A DNA stretch of 64,000 nucleotides from a bacterium (GTDB taxonomy: Bacteria > Cyanobacteriota > Vampirovibrionia > Gastranaerophilales > UBA9971): contig JBAWVS010000004.1 in the NCBI GenBank assembly GCA_037147175.1, positions 1-64,000 on the forward strand, written 5' to 3'. Shown here piece after piece: positions 10,364 to 20,674 of the stretch. Within the stretch, counting starts at the first letter, position 1; every line of letters begins with the position of its first letter. The notes beneath the pieces were generated by a model. It searched no databases. It was not told where the DNA came from and worked only from the letters and a program-made list of their open reading frames with translations. A program made the position numbers and the translations under genes.

Positions 10364-10390
10364 ATGGTCTTCCTCTCAAAAAAGGCCATT
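10363..10390 (+). terminator. Possible terminator after anmK
   Basis: A 9-bp stem with one G-T pair (AATGGTCTT with AAGGCCATT) starts at the last base of the anmK stop. The tail is only moderately T-rich. Confidence 0.4.
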
Positions 10391-10555
10391 ACCGTTTGTT
10401 TAAGATTAACGTTACAACATGTAAAATGTTCTTAAAAACATGTTTGTAATTCCCCTGAAAGGGTATATAGTTTTTATAAGTTTTGTCAACAGTATGCATA
10501 TTTTATCATTGAATTATCAAATTAATTTACGGAATTGGTTGTTGGAGTACAAAAT

Positions 10556-11368
10556 ATGTCGTTTGCCATGGATGACTTAAGTAGGTCTTATGGAATAGAT
10601 TCCGCTCTCCAGACAAAATTGGCTGAAGAAGCACGAACGGCTGAAAAAACAAATAATACTAAAGCAACAGACTCTACAGTAAAAGAGCCTGTGGTTAATG
10701 ATGTGTTTGAAGCTTCATCGCAAAAGCCTGATACTGCTCAAAGTTCGTCTGAAAATATTCAGAGCCAATCTACAGCTATTGATATTACTAATGAGTCCCT
10801 CAACAAAATAGCTTCATTAGTTACGGATATTAAAACTAATGTTGAAAAAGGAAATACAGAAGAGGTTTTCGGACAAAAAATTAATGAAAATTATGACAAA
10901 ATTAACCAAATTGCAAAAGAAACTTCTTTTAACGGCACAAGTTTGATTAAAGCAACAGATGATAATACAAAAAATGCTCCTGATAGCAAAACAGAAGCTG
11001 TTTCTCTTGCAGAAATAAAAGTTTCTGACATTAAAAACCTTGAAACGGCAACAACAGAACAACAAGACAAATCTGTTAAAAAACTTAACGACATAATAGA
11101 TAACATAAAAACTAAAGAGCAAGATCTTAATGATAAAAAAGAAAAACTGGCTCAAAGTGTGAATAAAAACAGTCTTGTTGAAATTAAGCGCTCATCTTCA
11201 ACAGCAACGGAAGAAGATACAGAAAAAAGAGATGAAGCCTCAGCAGAAAAACTAAAAAACACTACTATAAAAAATATAAATGAAGCTCCCAGTAAAAGTA
11301 TAAAAATGCATATAAGACATCTTGATAAAAATCTGCTTCTTGCTATGCTTAGTTTAAGAGGTGCTTAA
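10556..11368 (+). CDS. Flagellin-like protein lacking the normal terminal domains
   Basis: ATG 10556 is preferred because TTGGAG is well spaced before it; a TTG at 10535 is also in frame. About 270 residues. Residues 80-140 resemble the end of the flagellin N-terminal domain: a helix starting ESLNKIASLVTDIK, then a helix leading into KINQIAKETSFNGTSLI, which mirrors the flagellin EINRIAxxTxFNGxxLL signature. The conserved flagellin N-terminus and a recognisable C-terminal partner helix are missing. The rest is polar, coiled-coil-like and low in hydrophobics. It heads a cluster with FlaG-like, FliS and FliT-like genes, so a filament or chaperone-client role is likely. Confidence 0.6.
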   Translation: MSFAMDDLSRSYGIDSALQTKLAEEARTAEKTNNTKATDSTVKEPVVNDVFEASSQKPDTAQSSSENIQSQSTAIDITNESLNKIASLVTDIKTNVEKGNTEEVFGQKINENYDKINQIAKETSFNGTSLIKATDDNTKNAPDSKTEAVSLAEIKVSDIKNLETATTEQQDKSVKKLNDIIDNIKTKEQDLNDKKEKLAQSVNKNSLVEIKRSSSTATEEDTEKRDEASAEKLKNTTIKNINEAPSKSIKMHIRHLDKNLLLAMLSLRGA

Positions 11369-11410
11369 ACCATTTACTCAGAAATCTGAGAAAACAGGAA
11401 TTAGACAATA

Positions 11411-11821
11411 ATGCCTTTTGACGGAATATCATTTACAGAAGCCGGCTACAAAATCACACTTCCTTCCGAATTGAATATTCAGGCGGAAATGTCTGCTCAA
11501 ACGCAGGCAAAAACTTTTGTGAAAAAACTTGATGGAAGCCATAAAGTTCAGGCTGACGGCAAAAATAAACAAAATTCTCAAAAACAGAATACCCAAGAAA
11601 ACAATTCCGATGAACTTTCTGACGAAAATTCTCCGGAATTTCTTAATAAATCTAACAAAATAAATAAATTCAAAGTGTTGTTTAATCAATCAAACGACAT
11701 GGTAGAGCTAATTGACAGAGAATCAGGCAACATTATCGAAACCATTTCGCCAAATGATCTCTTACATCTTGTTTCAAAGAGCAAAACAGCTTCTGGAATT
11801 TTGGTTGACAGAAGAATATAA
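11411..11821 (+). CDS. FlaG-like flagellar protein
   Basis: 136 residues. The C-terminal 55 residues (FKVLFNQSNDMVELIDRESG ... LHLVSKS ... GILVDRRI) follow the FlaG pattern: a beta-rich segment with VxLIDxxTGxxIxxIxPxxLL and a closing G-I-L-V-D. The N-terminal 75 residues are polar linker and begin with FDGISFTEAGYKI. FlaG proteins influence filament length and usually lie beside fliD or fliS, which fits here. The match is by pattern only, and fliD itself is not in the window. Confidence 0.65.
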   Translation: MPFDGISFTEAGYKITLPSELNIQAEMSAQTQAKTFVKKLDGSHKVQADGKNKQNSQKQNTQENNSDELSDENSPEFLNKSNKINKFKVLFNQSNDMVELIDRESGNIIETISPNDLLHLVSKSKTASGILVDRRI

Positions 11822-11941
11822 TGCGTCTGTAGGAGAAATTTATTTTAGAAAAGTTTAAAATAAATATATATACCTGCTTGTGCTAGACTTTAAATACACA
11901 CTTGCTAAGATAAAGAGGGAATGAGTTTAAAAGGTTAATTA

Positions 11942-12379
11942 ATGAATCCATATCTTAAACAATACCAAACAAGCCAAATTCAAACAGCAAGTCCTGAAAA
12001 AATACTAATTATGCTCTATGACGGAGCTATTCAGTTTTTGAATAAAGCTAAAAAAGAACTTGAAAACAAAAATATTCAAGAAGTTCATAATAATATTATA
12101 GGGGCGCAAAAAATCGTTGCCGAATTTATGAACACACTTGATATGGAAATTGGCGGGGCTACAGCTGTTAATCTTTATAATTTATATGAATATATGCACT
12201 TTAGACTGGTGCAGGCAAACATGAAAAAAGACGTTGCTATGATTGATGAAGTTCTTATCCACTTGAAAGACCTAAAATCAACATGGGAAGAAGCTATAAG
12301 AATTGCCAACAGAGAAAAATCAAGCGTAAACATGCTGGATGATGAAGAAGACGAAGAGGATTCAATCCGAAAAGCATGA
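11942..12379 (+). CDS. fliS: Flagellin export chaperone FliS
   Basis: FliS binds newly made flagellin in the cytoplasm and prevents early polymerisation. The opening MNPYLKQYQTSQIQTASPEK followed by ILIMLYDGAIQFLNKA is the family signature, and the four-helix pattern continues to about residue 125. A short acidic tail (DDEEDEED) ends the protein at 145 residues, slightly longer than usual. The last four bases overlap the next gene (ATGA), so translation of the two is coupled. The presence of FliS implies that a true flagellin is encoded elsewhere or that the flagellin-like protein upstream is its client. Confidence 0.93.
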   Translation: MNPYLKQYQTSQIQTASPEKILIMLYDGAIQFLNKAKKELENKNIQEVHNNIIGAQKIVAEFMNTLDMEIGGATAVNLYNLYEYMHFRLVQANMKKDVAMIDEVLIHLKDLKSTWEEAIRIANREKSSVNMLDDEEDEEDSIRKA

Positions 12380-12741
12380 TAAAAGAAATGAAAAATCTTT
12401 ATGAAAAAATTTTGGAATTAAATCTTCAAATAAATTTAATGCTTAATAATTTTCCTAAAGATGATTTTGACAGTTTTAACGAAAATTTGCAGGATTTTCT
12501 TGAGCAGAAAGATATATTTATTCAAAAATTAATTTCTTTATCTAAAACAGGTAATGAAGAAGATTTAAAAGAAATTTCTGAACAGGTTAATAAGATTGAA
12601 GAAGAAAATCTCAGACTTATTCAAGAAAAAAAGCATTATTTATCAACTGAAATAAACAAAACTGCTAAAACTGTAAAAGCTTTGTCTGCCTACAAATTTG
12701 ATAAACAAAACACACCTCGTATTTTTGACGAAACAGATTAA
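12376..12741 (+). CDS. FliT/FlgN-like flagellar chaperone candidate
   Basis: 121 residues, almost entirely helical, with long amphipathic segments (NLYEKILELNLQINLML; QEKKHYLSTEINKTAKTVKALSAYK). The closing SAYK is like the ends of FliT-type chaperones, which bind the filament cap or junction proteins before export. It overlaps fliS by 4 bp, the usual place for fliT. Sequence signal in this family is weak, so position carries much of the call. Confidence 0.6.
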   Translation: MIKEMKNLYEKILELNLQINLMLNNFPKDDFDSFNENLQDFLEQKDIFIQKLISLSKTGNEEDLKEISEQVNKIEEENLRLIQEKKHYLSTEINKTAKTVKALSAYKFDKQNTPRIFDETD

Positions 12742-12760
12742 GAGCCGGTCTTTTTAAAAA

Positions 12761-12802
12761 CTTGCCATTGCAACCAAAATAGCTTGCACAAGCTTTGGCA
12801 AG
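12761..12802. other. Nested inverted repeats before gcvPB
   Basis: An outer 7-bp pair (CTTGCCA with TGGCAAG) encloses an inner hairpin (AGCTTG-CA-CAAGCT). It sits between the flagellar cluster and gcvPB, 62 bp before the gcvPB start. It could end the upstream transcript or form a leader structure; no clear T run follows. Confidence 0.4.
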
Positions 12803-12863
12803 ACAGCTTTTAAAGTTTGTGCTAATATACGAATGTCCTGAAGTTTAATTAAGGATACGAGAA

Positions 12864-14309
12864 ATGGCAGAAACAGTTTATACAAAAAGCAAAGCCGGCA
12901 GAAGAGGAATAAAATTTCCTGCCTCCGGTGTTGCAGAAAAGAATTTGTCTGAATTTATTCCTGAAAATCTTTTAAATAAAGAACAAATTAAATTGCCTGA
13001 ATTAACAGAACTTGATGTAATGAGGTATTTTACAAATCTGTCACACAAAAATTTCTCTATTGATAACGTATTTTACCCGCTCGGTTCGTGTACAATGAAA
13101 TATAACCCGAAAATAAACGAATTTGCAGCAAATTTGGACGGATTTACAAATACCCACCCTGAACAAAACGAAGAATATGCGCAGGGTTCGCTGGAATTAA
13201 TGTATGAGCTTCAGCAAAATCTTAAAGAAATTACCGGTATGGATGCAATTTCTTTGCAACCGGCAGCCGGAGCCCACGGCGAACTTGCAGGAATGCTTAT
13301 TGTAAAAAAATATTTTGAAAAAATCGGAGAAAAACGAACTAAAGTAATTATTCCTGATTCTGCACACGGGACAAACCCTGCTACAGCAAAAATGTGCGGC
13401 TTTGATACAGTAGAAATCAAATCTAATTCTGACGGTCTTGTTGATGTAGAAGAACTTAAAAAAGTTCTCGATAACGAAACTGCCGCTATCATGATGACAA
13501 ATCCCAATACGCTCGGGCTTTTTGAAGAAAAAATACTTGAAATTTCAAAACTTGTCCATGAATCCGGAGCTCTTCTTTATTACGACGGTGCAAACCTGAA
13601 CGCAATAATGGGAATCACCAACCCGAAGATTATGGGATTTGATATAGTTCACCTTAACTTGCATAAAACTTTCTCCACTCCTCATGGCGGAGGCGGACCC
13701 GGAGCAGGACCTATAGGGGTAGTAGAAAAGCTGTCCGGCTTTTTGCCTGTGCCTGTTGTAAGTTTTAACAACGAAAAATATTATTTAAACTTCGATTTAA
13801 AAGATACCATTGGAAAAGTTAAAGCATATTACGGAAATTTCGGGGTGCTTGTAAGGGCTTACACTTATATTCTTATGATGGGAGGAAAAGGGCTTAGACA
13901 GGTTAGTGAAGATGCTGTACTTAACGCTAATTACCTTAAAGAAAAGCTTAAAAAGACTTATAAACTTCCCTACGACAAAGTTTGTATGCATGAATTTGTA
14001 CTTTCAGGCGATATTCAAAAAGAAAAAGGCGTAAACACAATGGGTATTGCAAAAAGACTAATGGATTCAAATATCCATCCGCCCACAGTTTATTTTCCGT
14101 TGATTGTACATGAAGCAATGATGATTGAGCCGACAGAAACCGAATCCAGAGAAACTTTGGATAATTTTATTGAAATTATGGAAAAAATCAATGAGGAAAT
14201 CAACGAAGACCCTGAACTTGTGCTTGAACGACCCGTCAAAACGCCTGTATCAAGAGTGGATGAAACACTTGCCGCCAGACAACCAAACTTGAGATGGAGA
14301 GAACTATGA
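12864..14309 (+). CDS. gcvPB: Glycine dehydrogenase (decarboxylating) subunit 2
   Basis: The P-protein of the glycine cleavage system decarboxylates glycine through PLP and passes the aminomethyl group to the lipoyl H-protein. This is the C-terminal half of the split form (481 residues), with [13 protein letters not shown] near residue 71, [12 protein letters not shown] near 165 and the PLP lysine in [17 protein letters not shown] at residue 268. The active enzyme needs subunit 1 (gcvPA), and gcvT and gcvH complete the system; none is in the window, so this gene is separated from its partners. Its end overlaps the next gene by an ATGA. Confidence 0.96.
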   Translation: MAETVYTKSKAGRRGIKFPASGVAEKNLSEFIPENLLNKEQIKLPELTELDVMRYFTNLSHKNFSIDNVFYPLGSCTMKYNPKINEFAANLDGFTNTHPEQNEEYAQGSLELMYELQQNLKEITGMDAISLQPAAGAHGELAGMLIVKKYFEKIGEKRTKVIIPDSAHGTNPATAKMCGFDTVEIKSNSDGLVDVEELKKVLDNETAAIMMTNPNTLGLFEEKILEISKLVHESGALLYYDGANLNAIMGITNPKIMGFDIVHLNLHKTFSTPHGGGGPGAGPIGVVEKLSGFLPVPVVSFNNEKYYLNFDLKDTIGKVKAYYGNFGVLVRAYTYILMMGGKGLRQVSEDAVLNANYLKEKLKKTYKLPYDKVCMHEFVLSGDIQKEKGVNTMGIAKRLMDSNIHPPTVYFPLIVHEAMMIEPTETESRETLDNFIEIMEKINEEINEDPELVLERPVKTPVSRVDETLAARQPNLRWREL

Positions 14310-14914
14310 AATTTTCGAAAATCATAATAACAACATCTGTAGGATTTGCTATATTAATTATAATGGCTGCAATCGGTGTATTTTCTCTTAAAAACGTTGT
14401 AAGCGTGCAACTTCACCCGCAAAAATCGGAATTAATACAAAGAGCTGAAAAAATTGCCGATTTTTCAAAAATTCTTAATACTTATACAGTTACAAAAGCC
14501 TTAAACGTAATAGGAGTAACGGCAGTAGTTGCAGAACATCCAAAAACAGGTCAATATATGGCAATAATAGATCCGGGATGGGCTATGAATATTTCAAAAA
14601 ATGATATTCAAACAGGCAGACTTCATCAAAAGCTTACGGATTATGCCTCAAAAATATCTTCGCCAGGTATAAAACTAAACAAACTTGAAATTATGCCTAA
14701 AGGAAATTTTAACGCCTTTAATCAGTCCATTCCTTATGCACAAATAAAAGTAAAAATTTCCGGACTCAGCTCTGAAACAACCTATGACGGAATGATAGGA
14801 ATTGTTGTAAATCCTGAAACAAGTAAAAGCGAACTTATAGTTTCACTAAACAAAAATGGAACTTTTAAGCAGAAAATCGCGGAAAACTTCTTTAAAGACG
14901 TTAAACTCCAGTAA
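14306..14914 (+). CDS. Membrane-anchored protein of unknown function coupled to gcvPB
   Basis: About 202 residues from ATG 14306, which overlaps the gcvPB stop (ATGA) with GGAG just upstream; an ATG at 14294 is also in frame. Residues 5-27 form one hydrophobic helix with a positively charged start, so the protein is probably an N-terminally anchored, exported domain. The rest is beta-rich with no cysteines and no catalytic pattern I recognise ([34 protein letters not shown]). Coupling to a glycine-cleavage gene is unexplained. Confidence 0.65.
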   Translation: MKFSKIIITTSVGFAILIIMAAIGVFSLKNVVSVQLHPQKSELIQRAEKIADFSKILNTYTVTKALNVIGVTAVVAEHPKTGQYMAIIDPGWAMNISKNDIQTGRLHQKLTDYASKISSPGIKLNKLEIMPKGNFNAFNQSIPYAQIKVKISGLSSETTYDGMIGIVVNPETSKSELIVSLNKNGTFKQKIAENFFKDVKLQ

Positions 14915-14981
14915 GAAACTGTTTACAAAACCCGCTTTCAAGATTATTATTATCTTGATATAAATTATTTGGAGAAGATAT

Positions 14982-16238
14982 ATGCCTAACTGGGTTAATT
15001 ATCATAAAATGAAGCAATATTATACTAATCCCAATATTGACAAACCTTTAGACCAAATTTATTCAGATTTAAATGATCATACAAATGAAATCTTCGAAGG
15101 TGATACTGTTTATCACAAACATCTTGTATCTTTTGTGCTGCTACCGCCTCTTTTTTACGAAGGTAAGTTTCTAAAAGGCATAATTTTTAGTCAGGGTGTT
15201 GATTTCCTGTACAAAATTAATCCCAGACTTCAAGATGTTTTCCTGTCAATGGCTTATTCTATGTGCTGCGGCTATCCATGGTCAGAATCAGCGGACGCTT
15301 ATTTTACATTATATAAAAACCCTCAAAGAGAAGAATGGTTCAGAAAAAACCATCCGGATAAAGCCGATAAAATACTTATCCCGTTTGAAGATTCGGATTA
15401 TACAAACGAATATATAATGGCTCCAACTGAAATTAATAAAGCTAAAGATATTGATATTTTGTGCATATCAAGATTTATAGACCTTAAAAATATTCCGATA
15501 ATAGCCGAAGCATTAAAAATATACAGGCAAAAATATCCTGAAAAAACAATAAAAATGTCTCTAATAATCGGCAAAGACTTTGGTTCAAACTTTGAAGGAA
15601 TTGATGAACAGGAAAAAGCAGAGATTCAAAAGGTAGAATCGATTCTCGATGTTCCGAAAGACTACATCGATCTTATTCCCAGAGTTGATTACCACAAGCT
15701 TCCCGAATATTATTCAAGAGCCAAATTAACAATATTAGGAACTTTAGTTGAAGGCAAAAATCGTTCATTGCATGAATCAATGAGTTGCAATACACCTATA
15801 GTTTATTTTAAAGATTTTAACAAATATCTTAGGGGAGATGATTTTGCTTTCCCTGAAGGTGCAGGACTTTGCGCCCCTGAATTCACTGCAGAATCTCTAG
15901 CAGACACTATTCATACTGTTCTTGAAAATCAGGACGCTTTTAAACCGCGCAGAAAATATCTTGAGTTTTACGGTCGGAAAAATTTCTTTAATACATGTAT
16001 TAACAGTTTTCCTTACTATAAATCGAATTTGCCTGAATACAAAGAAAATGAGCATTTCAATAATTTATGGCTGGATCTTGCTATGCAATATAATTATCAA
16101 CTTAGCCTGAACGATTTTATATATGACAAAAACACCGGTCTTTCCTGGTCTTCAACTCCGGAAAATATTAACACGCTTATTAATTTTTACCTGTCCAGAT
16201 TTGATTACTTTAGAGATGTAATGAAATATGAGATATAA
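14982..16238 (+). CDS. Glycosyltransferase, GT4-like (GT-B fold)
   Basis: The C-terminal half has the GT-B donor-binding pattern: DILCISRFIDLKNIPIIAEAL near residue 160 (the usual 'GRL...K' step), VDYHKLPEYYSRAKLTILGTLVEGK and SLHESMSCNTPIV near 270, which carries the E-x7-E-like motif in altered form. The N-terminal half is poorly conserved, as is normal for acceptor domains. No signal peptide or membrane helix, so it should act in the cytoplasm or at the inner membrane face on a surface glycan or glycolipid. GGAGA lies 6 nt before the ATG. It stands alone between unrelated genes, so the acceptor cannot be inferred. Confidence 0.75.
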   Translation: MPNWVNYHKMKQYYTNPNIDKPLDQIYSDLNDHTNEIFEGDTVYHKHLVSFVLLPPLFYEGKFLKGIIFSQGVDFLYKINPRLQDVFLSMAYSMCCGYPWSESADAYFTLYKNPQREEWFRKNHPDKADKILIPFEDSDYTNEYIMAPTEINKAKDIDILCISRFIDLKNIPIIAEALKIYRQKYPEKTIKMSLIIGKDFGSNFEGIDEQEKAEIQKVESILDVPKDYIDLIPRVDYHKLPEYYSRAKLTILGTLVEGKNRSLHESMSCNTPIVYFKDFNKYLRGDDFAFPEGAGLCAPEFTAESLADTIHTVLENQDAFKPRRKYLEFYGRKNFFNTCINSFPYYKSNLPEYKENEHFNNLWLDLAMQYNYQLSLNDFIYDKNTGLSWSSTPENINTLINFYLSRFDYFRDVMKYEI

Positions 16239-16282
16239 AATTAATAAACAGTAGCAAATTTATTCTTTAATAGTTATAACTT

Positions 16283-17206
16283 TTAGCCCTCAAGAGCTTG
16301 CGCTCCGCTGACAACTTCAAGAAGCTCCTGCGTTATAGAAGCCTGTCTTGCTTTGTTATAATCAATAGTAAGTATTTTAATCATATCTCTTGCATTATTC
16401 GTCGCCGCAGACATTGCCTGCATTCTTGCTGCCAGCTCACTTGCGGAAGCTTCTGTCATTGCTTGAAAAATTCTGTTTGTAAAATAAAGAGGAACAATTT
16501 TTTGTAAAACTGTTTCTATATTAGGCTCAAAAAGCATTTCAGGCTCAATTTTTTGTTGCTCTTTCTCTTCACTGCCTTTTTCAGGAGCAATGATTACCGG
16601 CAAAAGCTGCCAGAGCTGAACTTGATACGATAAAGTTGATTTAAAATGTGTTGTTATAATTTCAATTTTATCAATTTCTTTATTCACGTAGCTTTCAGCA
16701 AGATCTTCCGCTATAACTGAGCACCCACCAGGTGTTGCAATAGCCGGAAGCTTGGTATAAGTCTTAATAGTTTCAATATTATATTTTTTTAATGCCTGAA
16801 CACCCTTTGTCCCGACAATAAAAAGCTTTACATTCAGACCTTCTCTTAATATTTCTCTTACTCGAGAAACTGCTTTTCTCACAACATTTGCGTTATAAGC
16901 ACCTGCAAGCCCTTTATCTGATGTAATTACCATCAGACCGACTGTTTCAAGTTTTCTTTGCTTTAAAAGTTCCGGATAATTATCCAATGGATTTAAAGAA
17001 GTCACTTTTTCCTTGTCAATTTCCGGTTTTGCAGCTATCAGTTTTGTAAAAGATCTTGCAAGCTCATTCGAAAACGGCCTTGATGATTTAACCTGATTTT
17101 CGGCTTTTTTTACTTTTGCAGCCGCAACCATTTTCATTGCCTGTGTTATTTTTTGAGTGTTTTTAACACTTTTTATTCTTGTTTTTATAAGTTTTAAATT
17201 GGCCAT
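16283..17206 (-). CDS. atpG: ATP synthase gamma subunit
   Basis: Gamma is the rotating shaft inside the F1 head. The start (MANLKLIKTRIKSVKNTQKITQAMKM) and the end (LTIDYNKARQASITQELLEV) are the two conserved coiled-coil halves. Length is 307 residues. Between LLPV near residue 200 and FEPNIETVL there are only about 21 residues, so the insertion of roughly 30-40 residues found in cyanobacterial and chloroplast gamma is absent. It is the last gene of the operon in this window; beta and epsilon do not follow, as in cyanobacteria where they form a separate unit. Confidence 0.96.
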   Translation of the reverse strand: MANLKLIKTRIKSVKNTQKITQAMKMVAAAKVKKAENQVKSSRPFSNELARSFTKLIAAKPEIDKEKVTSLNPLDNYPELLKQRKLETVGLMVITSDKGLAGAYNANVVRKAVSRVREILREGLNVKLFIVGTKGVQALKKYNIETIKTYTKLPAIATPGGCSVIAEDLAESYVNKEIDKIEIITTHFKSTLSYQVQLWQLLPVIIAPEKGSEEKEQQKIEPEMLFEPNIETVLQKIVPLYFTNRIFQAMTEASASELAARMQAMSAATNNARDMIKILTIDYNKARQASITQELLEVVSGAQALEG

Positions 17207-17227
17207 TTTTAATTCACTCTCGTTGCT

Positions 17228-17252
17228 CTTCAGCCGGACTCTTCAGAATGAC
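17228..17252. repeat. Probable remnant of repeat family B in the atpA-atpG gap
   Basis: The segment CTTCAG ... GACTCTTCAGAATGAC matches one end of the family B elements (compare the end at 59447). It occupies part of the 52-bp gap between alpha and gamma genes. Short, so the assignment is tentative. Confidence 0.4.
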
Positions 17253-17258
17253 TGTTGA

Positions 17259-18785
<1,527 letters not shown>

Positions 18786-18810
18786 TTACCTCTTTTATAT
18801 TGATTATCGA

Positions 18811-19377
18811 TTAGATTACTTGTTTTTTCATATTTTCAAACTTGGTTTTTATACTTCCGTCAATTATTTTATCGCCTACTTTTACAATCATACCGGCAAT
18901 TATTTCTTTATCTATTATTGTTTCTATTTCTATAGTCTGACTAAACACTCTTTCAAGCTTTTCTTTAACTCTATTTTTAGTATCTTCATCTATTTCAACA
19001 GCTGTAATTATTTGAGCAGTTGAAATATTACGCTTCTTATTAAGAAGTAATTTATAATGATCTGTAAGAAGGGCTATGATATGAGTCCGATTTTTATCGA
19101 TCAATAATTTAACCAGATTCAGTGTATATATAGAAACACTCTCCCTGAAAATCCTGTCAATGACATCTTTTTTATCATTTAACTGAATCAAAGGGTGTTC
19201 CAGAAAGTCCTTCAGGTCTTTATTGGCGTTAATAGTTTCTTTAATAAGCGCAAGATCAGAGTTAAATTTATCAAACAAATCGTGCTTTTCAGCCAATTCC
19301 ATAAATGCCAGTGCATACCTGTCAGCTATTATTGATAATCCAAATGTATTTGTATCACTCATTATTTGTTGTTCCAA
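18811..19377 (-). CDS. atpH: ATP synthase delta subunit
   Basis: Delta caps the F1 head and joins it to the b/b' stalk. The 188-residue protein shows the family layout: helical N-terminal half beginning ADRYALAFMELAE and a C-terminal half with TAVEIDEDTKNRVKEKLERVF followed by IDKEIIAGMIVKVGDKIIDGSI, the OSCP/delta signature. It starts only 3 bp after the atpF stop. Position and motif together make the call firm. Confidence 0.95.
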   Translation of the reverse strand: MEQQIMSDTNTFGLSIIADRYALAFMELAEKHDLFDKFNSDLALIKETINANKDLKDFLEHPLIQLNDKKDVIDRIFRESVSIYTLNLVKLLIDKNRTHIIALLTDHYKLLLNKKRNISTAQIITAVEIDEDTKNRVKEKLERVFSQTIEIETIIDKEIIAGMIVKVGDKIIDGSIKTKFENMKKQVI

Positions 19378-19380
19378 ATC

Positions 19381-19959
19381 CTAATTTTGTACTGCGTCGA
19401 GATCTTCTATAAATTCGTTGATGTATTTTTTATGAAGCCTGTCATCGATTGAATTTTTGATGTGCTCTTCTGCGATGAAAAAAGCAGCACCTGTGATTTT
19501 TTCTATAACATCACGGGAAACCAATTGCTTTTCATTACCGACAGAAATCACAGCTTTATTATGCATATCTTCAGCCTGTTTTTGCGCATCAGATATAATG
19601 CTTTCAGAGAGATTGCCCGCAATTTGCTCTCCTTCAACAACAATTTTCTGCACTTCCTGTTCAACATTACTAACTTTAGTTTTAGTAACCAAAAGTTGAT
19701 TTTGTTTAATTTTTTTCTCTTCGGCAGCGTTTTTAATTAACTCGGCAATTTCTTGCTGTTTTTTAGCTAAAAGCTCGGATATTTTTGCTTTTTTGATTAA
19801 CCAGACTATCAATATAACAACAATAACAAAATTCAGCACATTTGAATGAAGAATAATATTCATGGCGTTATTTTCCGAAACATCAGTACTGTTTTTAACC
19901 AGAGTGATTTCTTTTGTCTGGCTTGGTGAATATTTTAAATTAAGTGCTGTTTCAGCCAT
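19381..19959 (-). CDS. atpF: ATP synthase subunit b
   Basis: One membrane helix (about residues 42-60, VLNFVIVVILIVWLI) is followed by a long charged coiled coil, the pattern of the peripheral stalk b subunit. The roughly 35-residue hydrophilic N-terminal extension before the helix is longer than in most bacteria. It is the second of two b-type genes, directly before delta, which in cyanobacteria is the position of b rather than b'. Length is 192 residues. Spacings of 3-5 bp on both sides show tight co-translation. Confidence 0.92.
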   Translation of the reverse strand: MAETALNLKYSPSQTKEITLVKNSTDVSENNAMNIILHSNVLNFVIVVILIVWLIKKAKISELLAKKQQEIAELIKNAAEEKKIKQNQLLVTKTKVSNVEQEVQKIVVEGEQIAGNLSESIISDAQKQAEDMHNKAVISVGNEKQLVSRDVIEKITGAAFFIAEEHIKNSIDDRLHKKYINEFIEDLDAVQN

Positions 19960-19964
19960 AAATT

Positions 19965-20537
19965 TTACCTTTCGGTTTCACAAATCGCTTTATTGACTAT
20001 TTCAGGGCTTAACCCTTCCATTGAAACTTCTTCTCCGAGTATTTTTGTTGAAATTCTGTACGCATAATCCATAACCTGACTTTTAAGAGCTTCAATAGCC
20101 TGAGCTTTGTCATTTTGAATAATTTTTTTTTGTTCACCTAAATACTTGGAAATTTCTTGTTTTTTATCATCCAGAACTTTGTTTTTTTCTTCGTTTGCTT
20201 CATTCATCTGTTCTTTAGTCTGTTCGGAAACTTTTTTACGAGCTTCTTTGATGTTTAACTGGTAGTCTTTATTAAGTTTTTCAGTTTCCAGAAAAGCCTG
20301 ATCAGCTTCGTCTATCATCTTTTTGATATATTCGCTTCTCTTGCGTCTGATTTCTGTGATCGGACCATAGAAAATCTTCTGCATCAAAACAACAAATATA
20401 ATGAAGCTTACAACAATTACAACCAGCGTACCGTTAATTGTTAACAGCCCGCCTTCATCCTTTTTTTCAGGGAGATTTACAGGTTTTGCAACTGTGCTGA
20501 TTGCTTTCATATTATGATTTTGATTTTCTGAATTCAT
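19965..20537 (-). CDS. ATP synthase subunit b' (second b-type subunit)
   Basis: 190 residues with one hydrophobic helix near residues 35-56 (GTLVVIVVSFIIFVVLMQKIFY) followed by PITEIRRKRSEYIKKMIDEA, the start of a long coiled coil. Two unlike b genes in tandem are characteristic of Cyanobacteria, chloroplasts and some proteobacteria, where b and b' form a heterodimeric stalk. By order (directly after c) this copy corresponds to b'. The 137-bp gap to the c-subunit gene holds a family B repeat. Confidence 0.9.
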   Translation of the reverse strand: MNSENQNHNMKAISTVAKPVNLPEKKDEGGLLTINGTLVVIVVSFIIFVVLMQKIFYGPITEIRRKRSEYIKKMIDEADQAFLETEKLNKDYQLNIKEARKKVSEQTKEQMNEANEEKNKVLDDKKQEISKYLGEQKKIIQNDKAQAIEALKSQVMDYAYRISTKILGEEVSMEGLSPEIVNKAICETER

Positions 20538-20562
20538 TTTTCGCCTTTAAATCAATTTCCTC

Positions 20563-20649
20563 TGTCATCCTGAGCGAAGCGAAGAACCTGCCTAATAACG
20601 CAAACAGTCAAATGGACTGACTCTTCGGACTAAAGCCCTCAAAATAACA
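20563..20649. repeat. Palindromic repeat family B inside the ATP synthase operon
   Basis: An 87-bp element begins TGTCATCCTGAGCGAAGCG and ends in a degenerate inverted copy (CTCAAAATAACA). The interior includes GACTCTTCGGACTAAAG. It lies entirely between the c and b' genes. A related 93-bp copy is at 59355-59447. No coding capacity; a MITE-like or REP-like element is the natural reading. Confidence 0.75.
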
Positions 20650-20674
20650 ATCTATTATTTGAACAAACGATTTC

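Noticed and set aside
10817-11155. Minus-strand frame opposite the flagellin-like gene
   Set aside because: Phe/Ile-rich composition typical of antisense of a Lys/Asn-rich gene; no ribosome site.
12742-12863. Glycine riboswitch before gcvPB
   Set aside because: The gap is only about 120 bp and shows no aptamer core pattern; only inverted repeats are seen.
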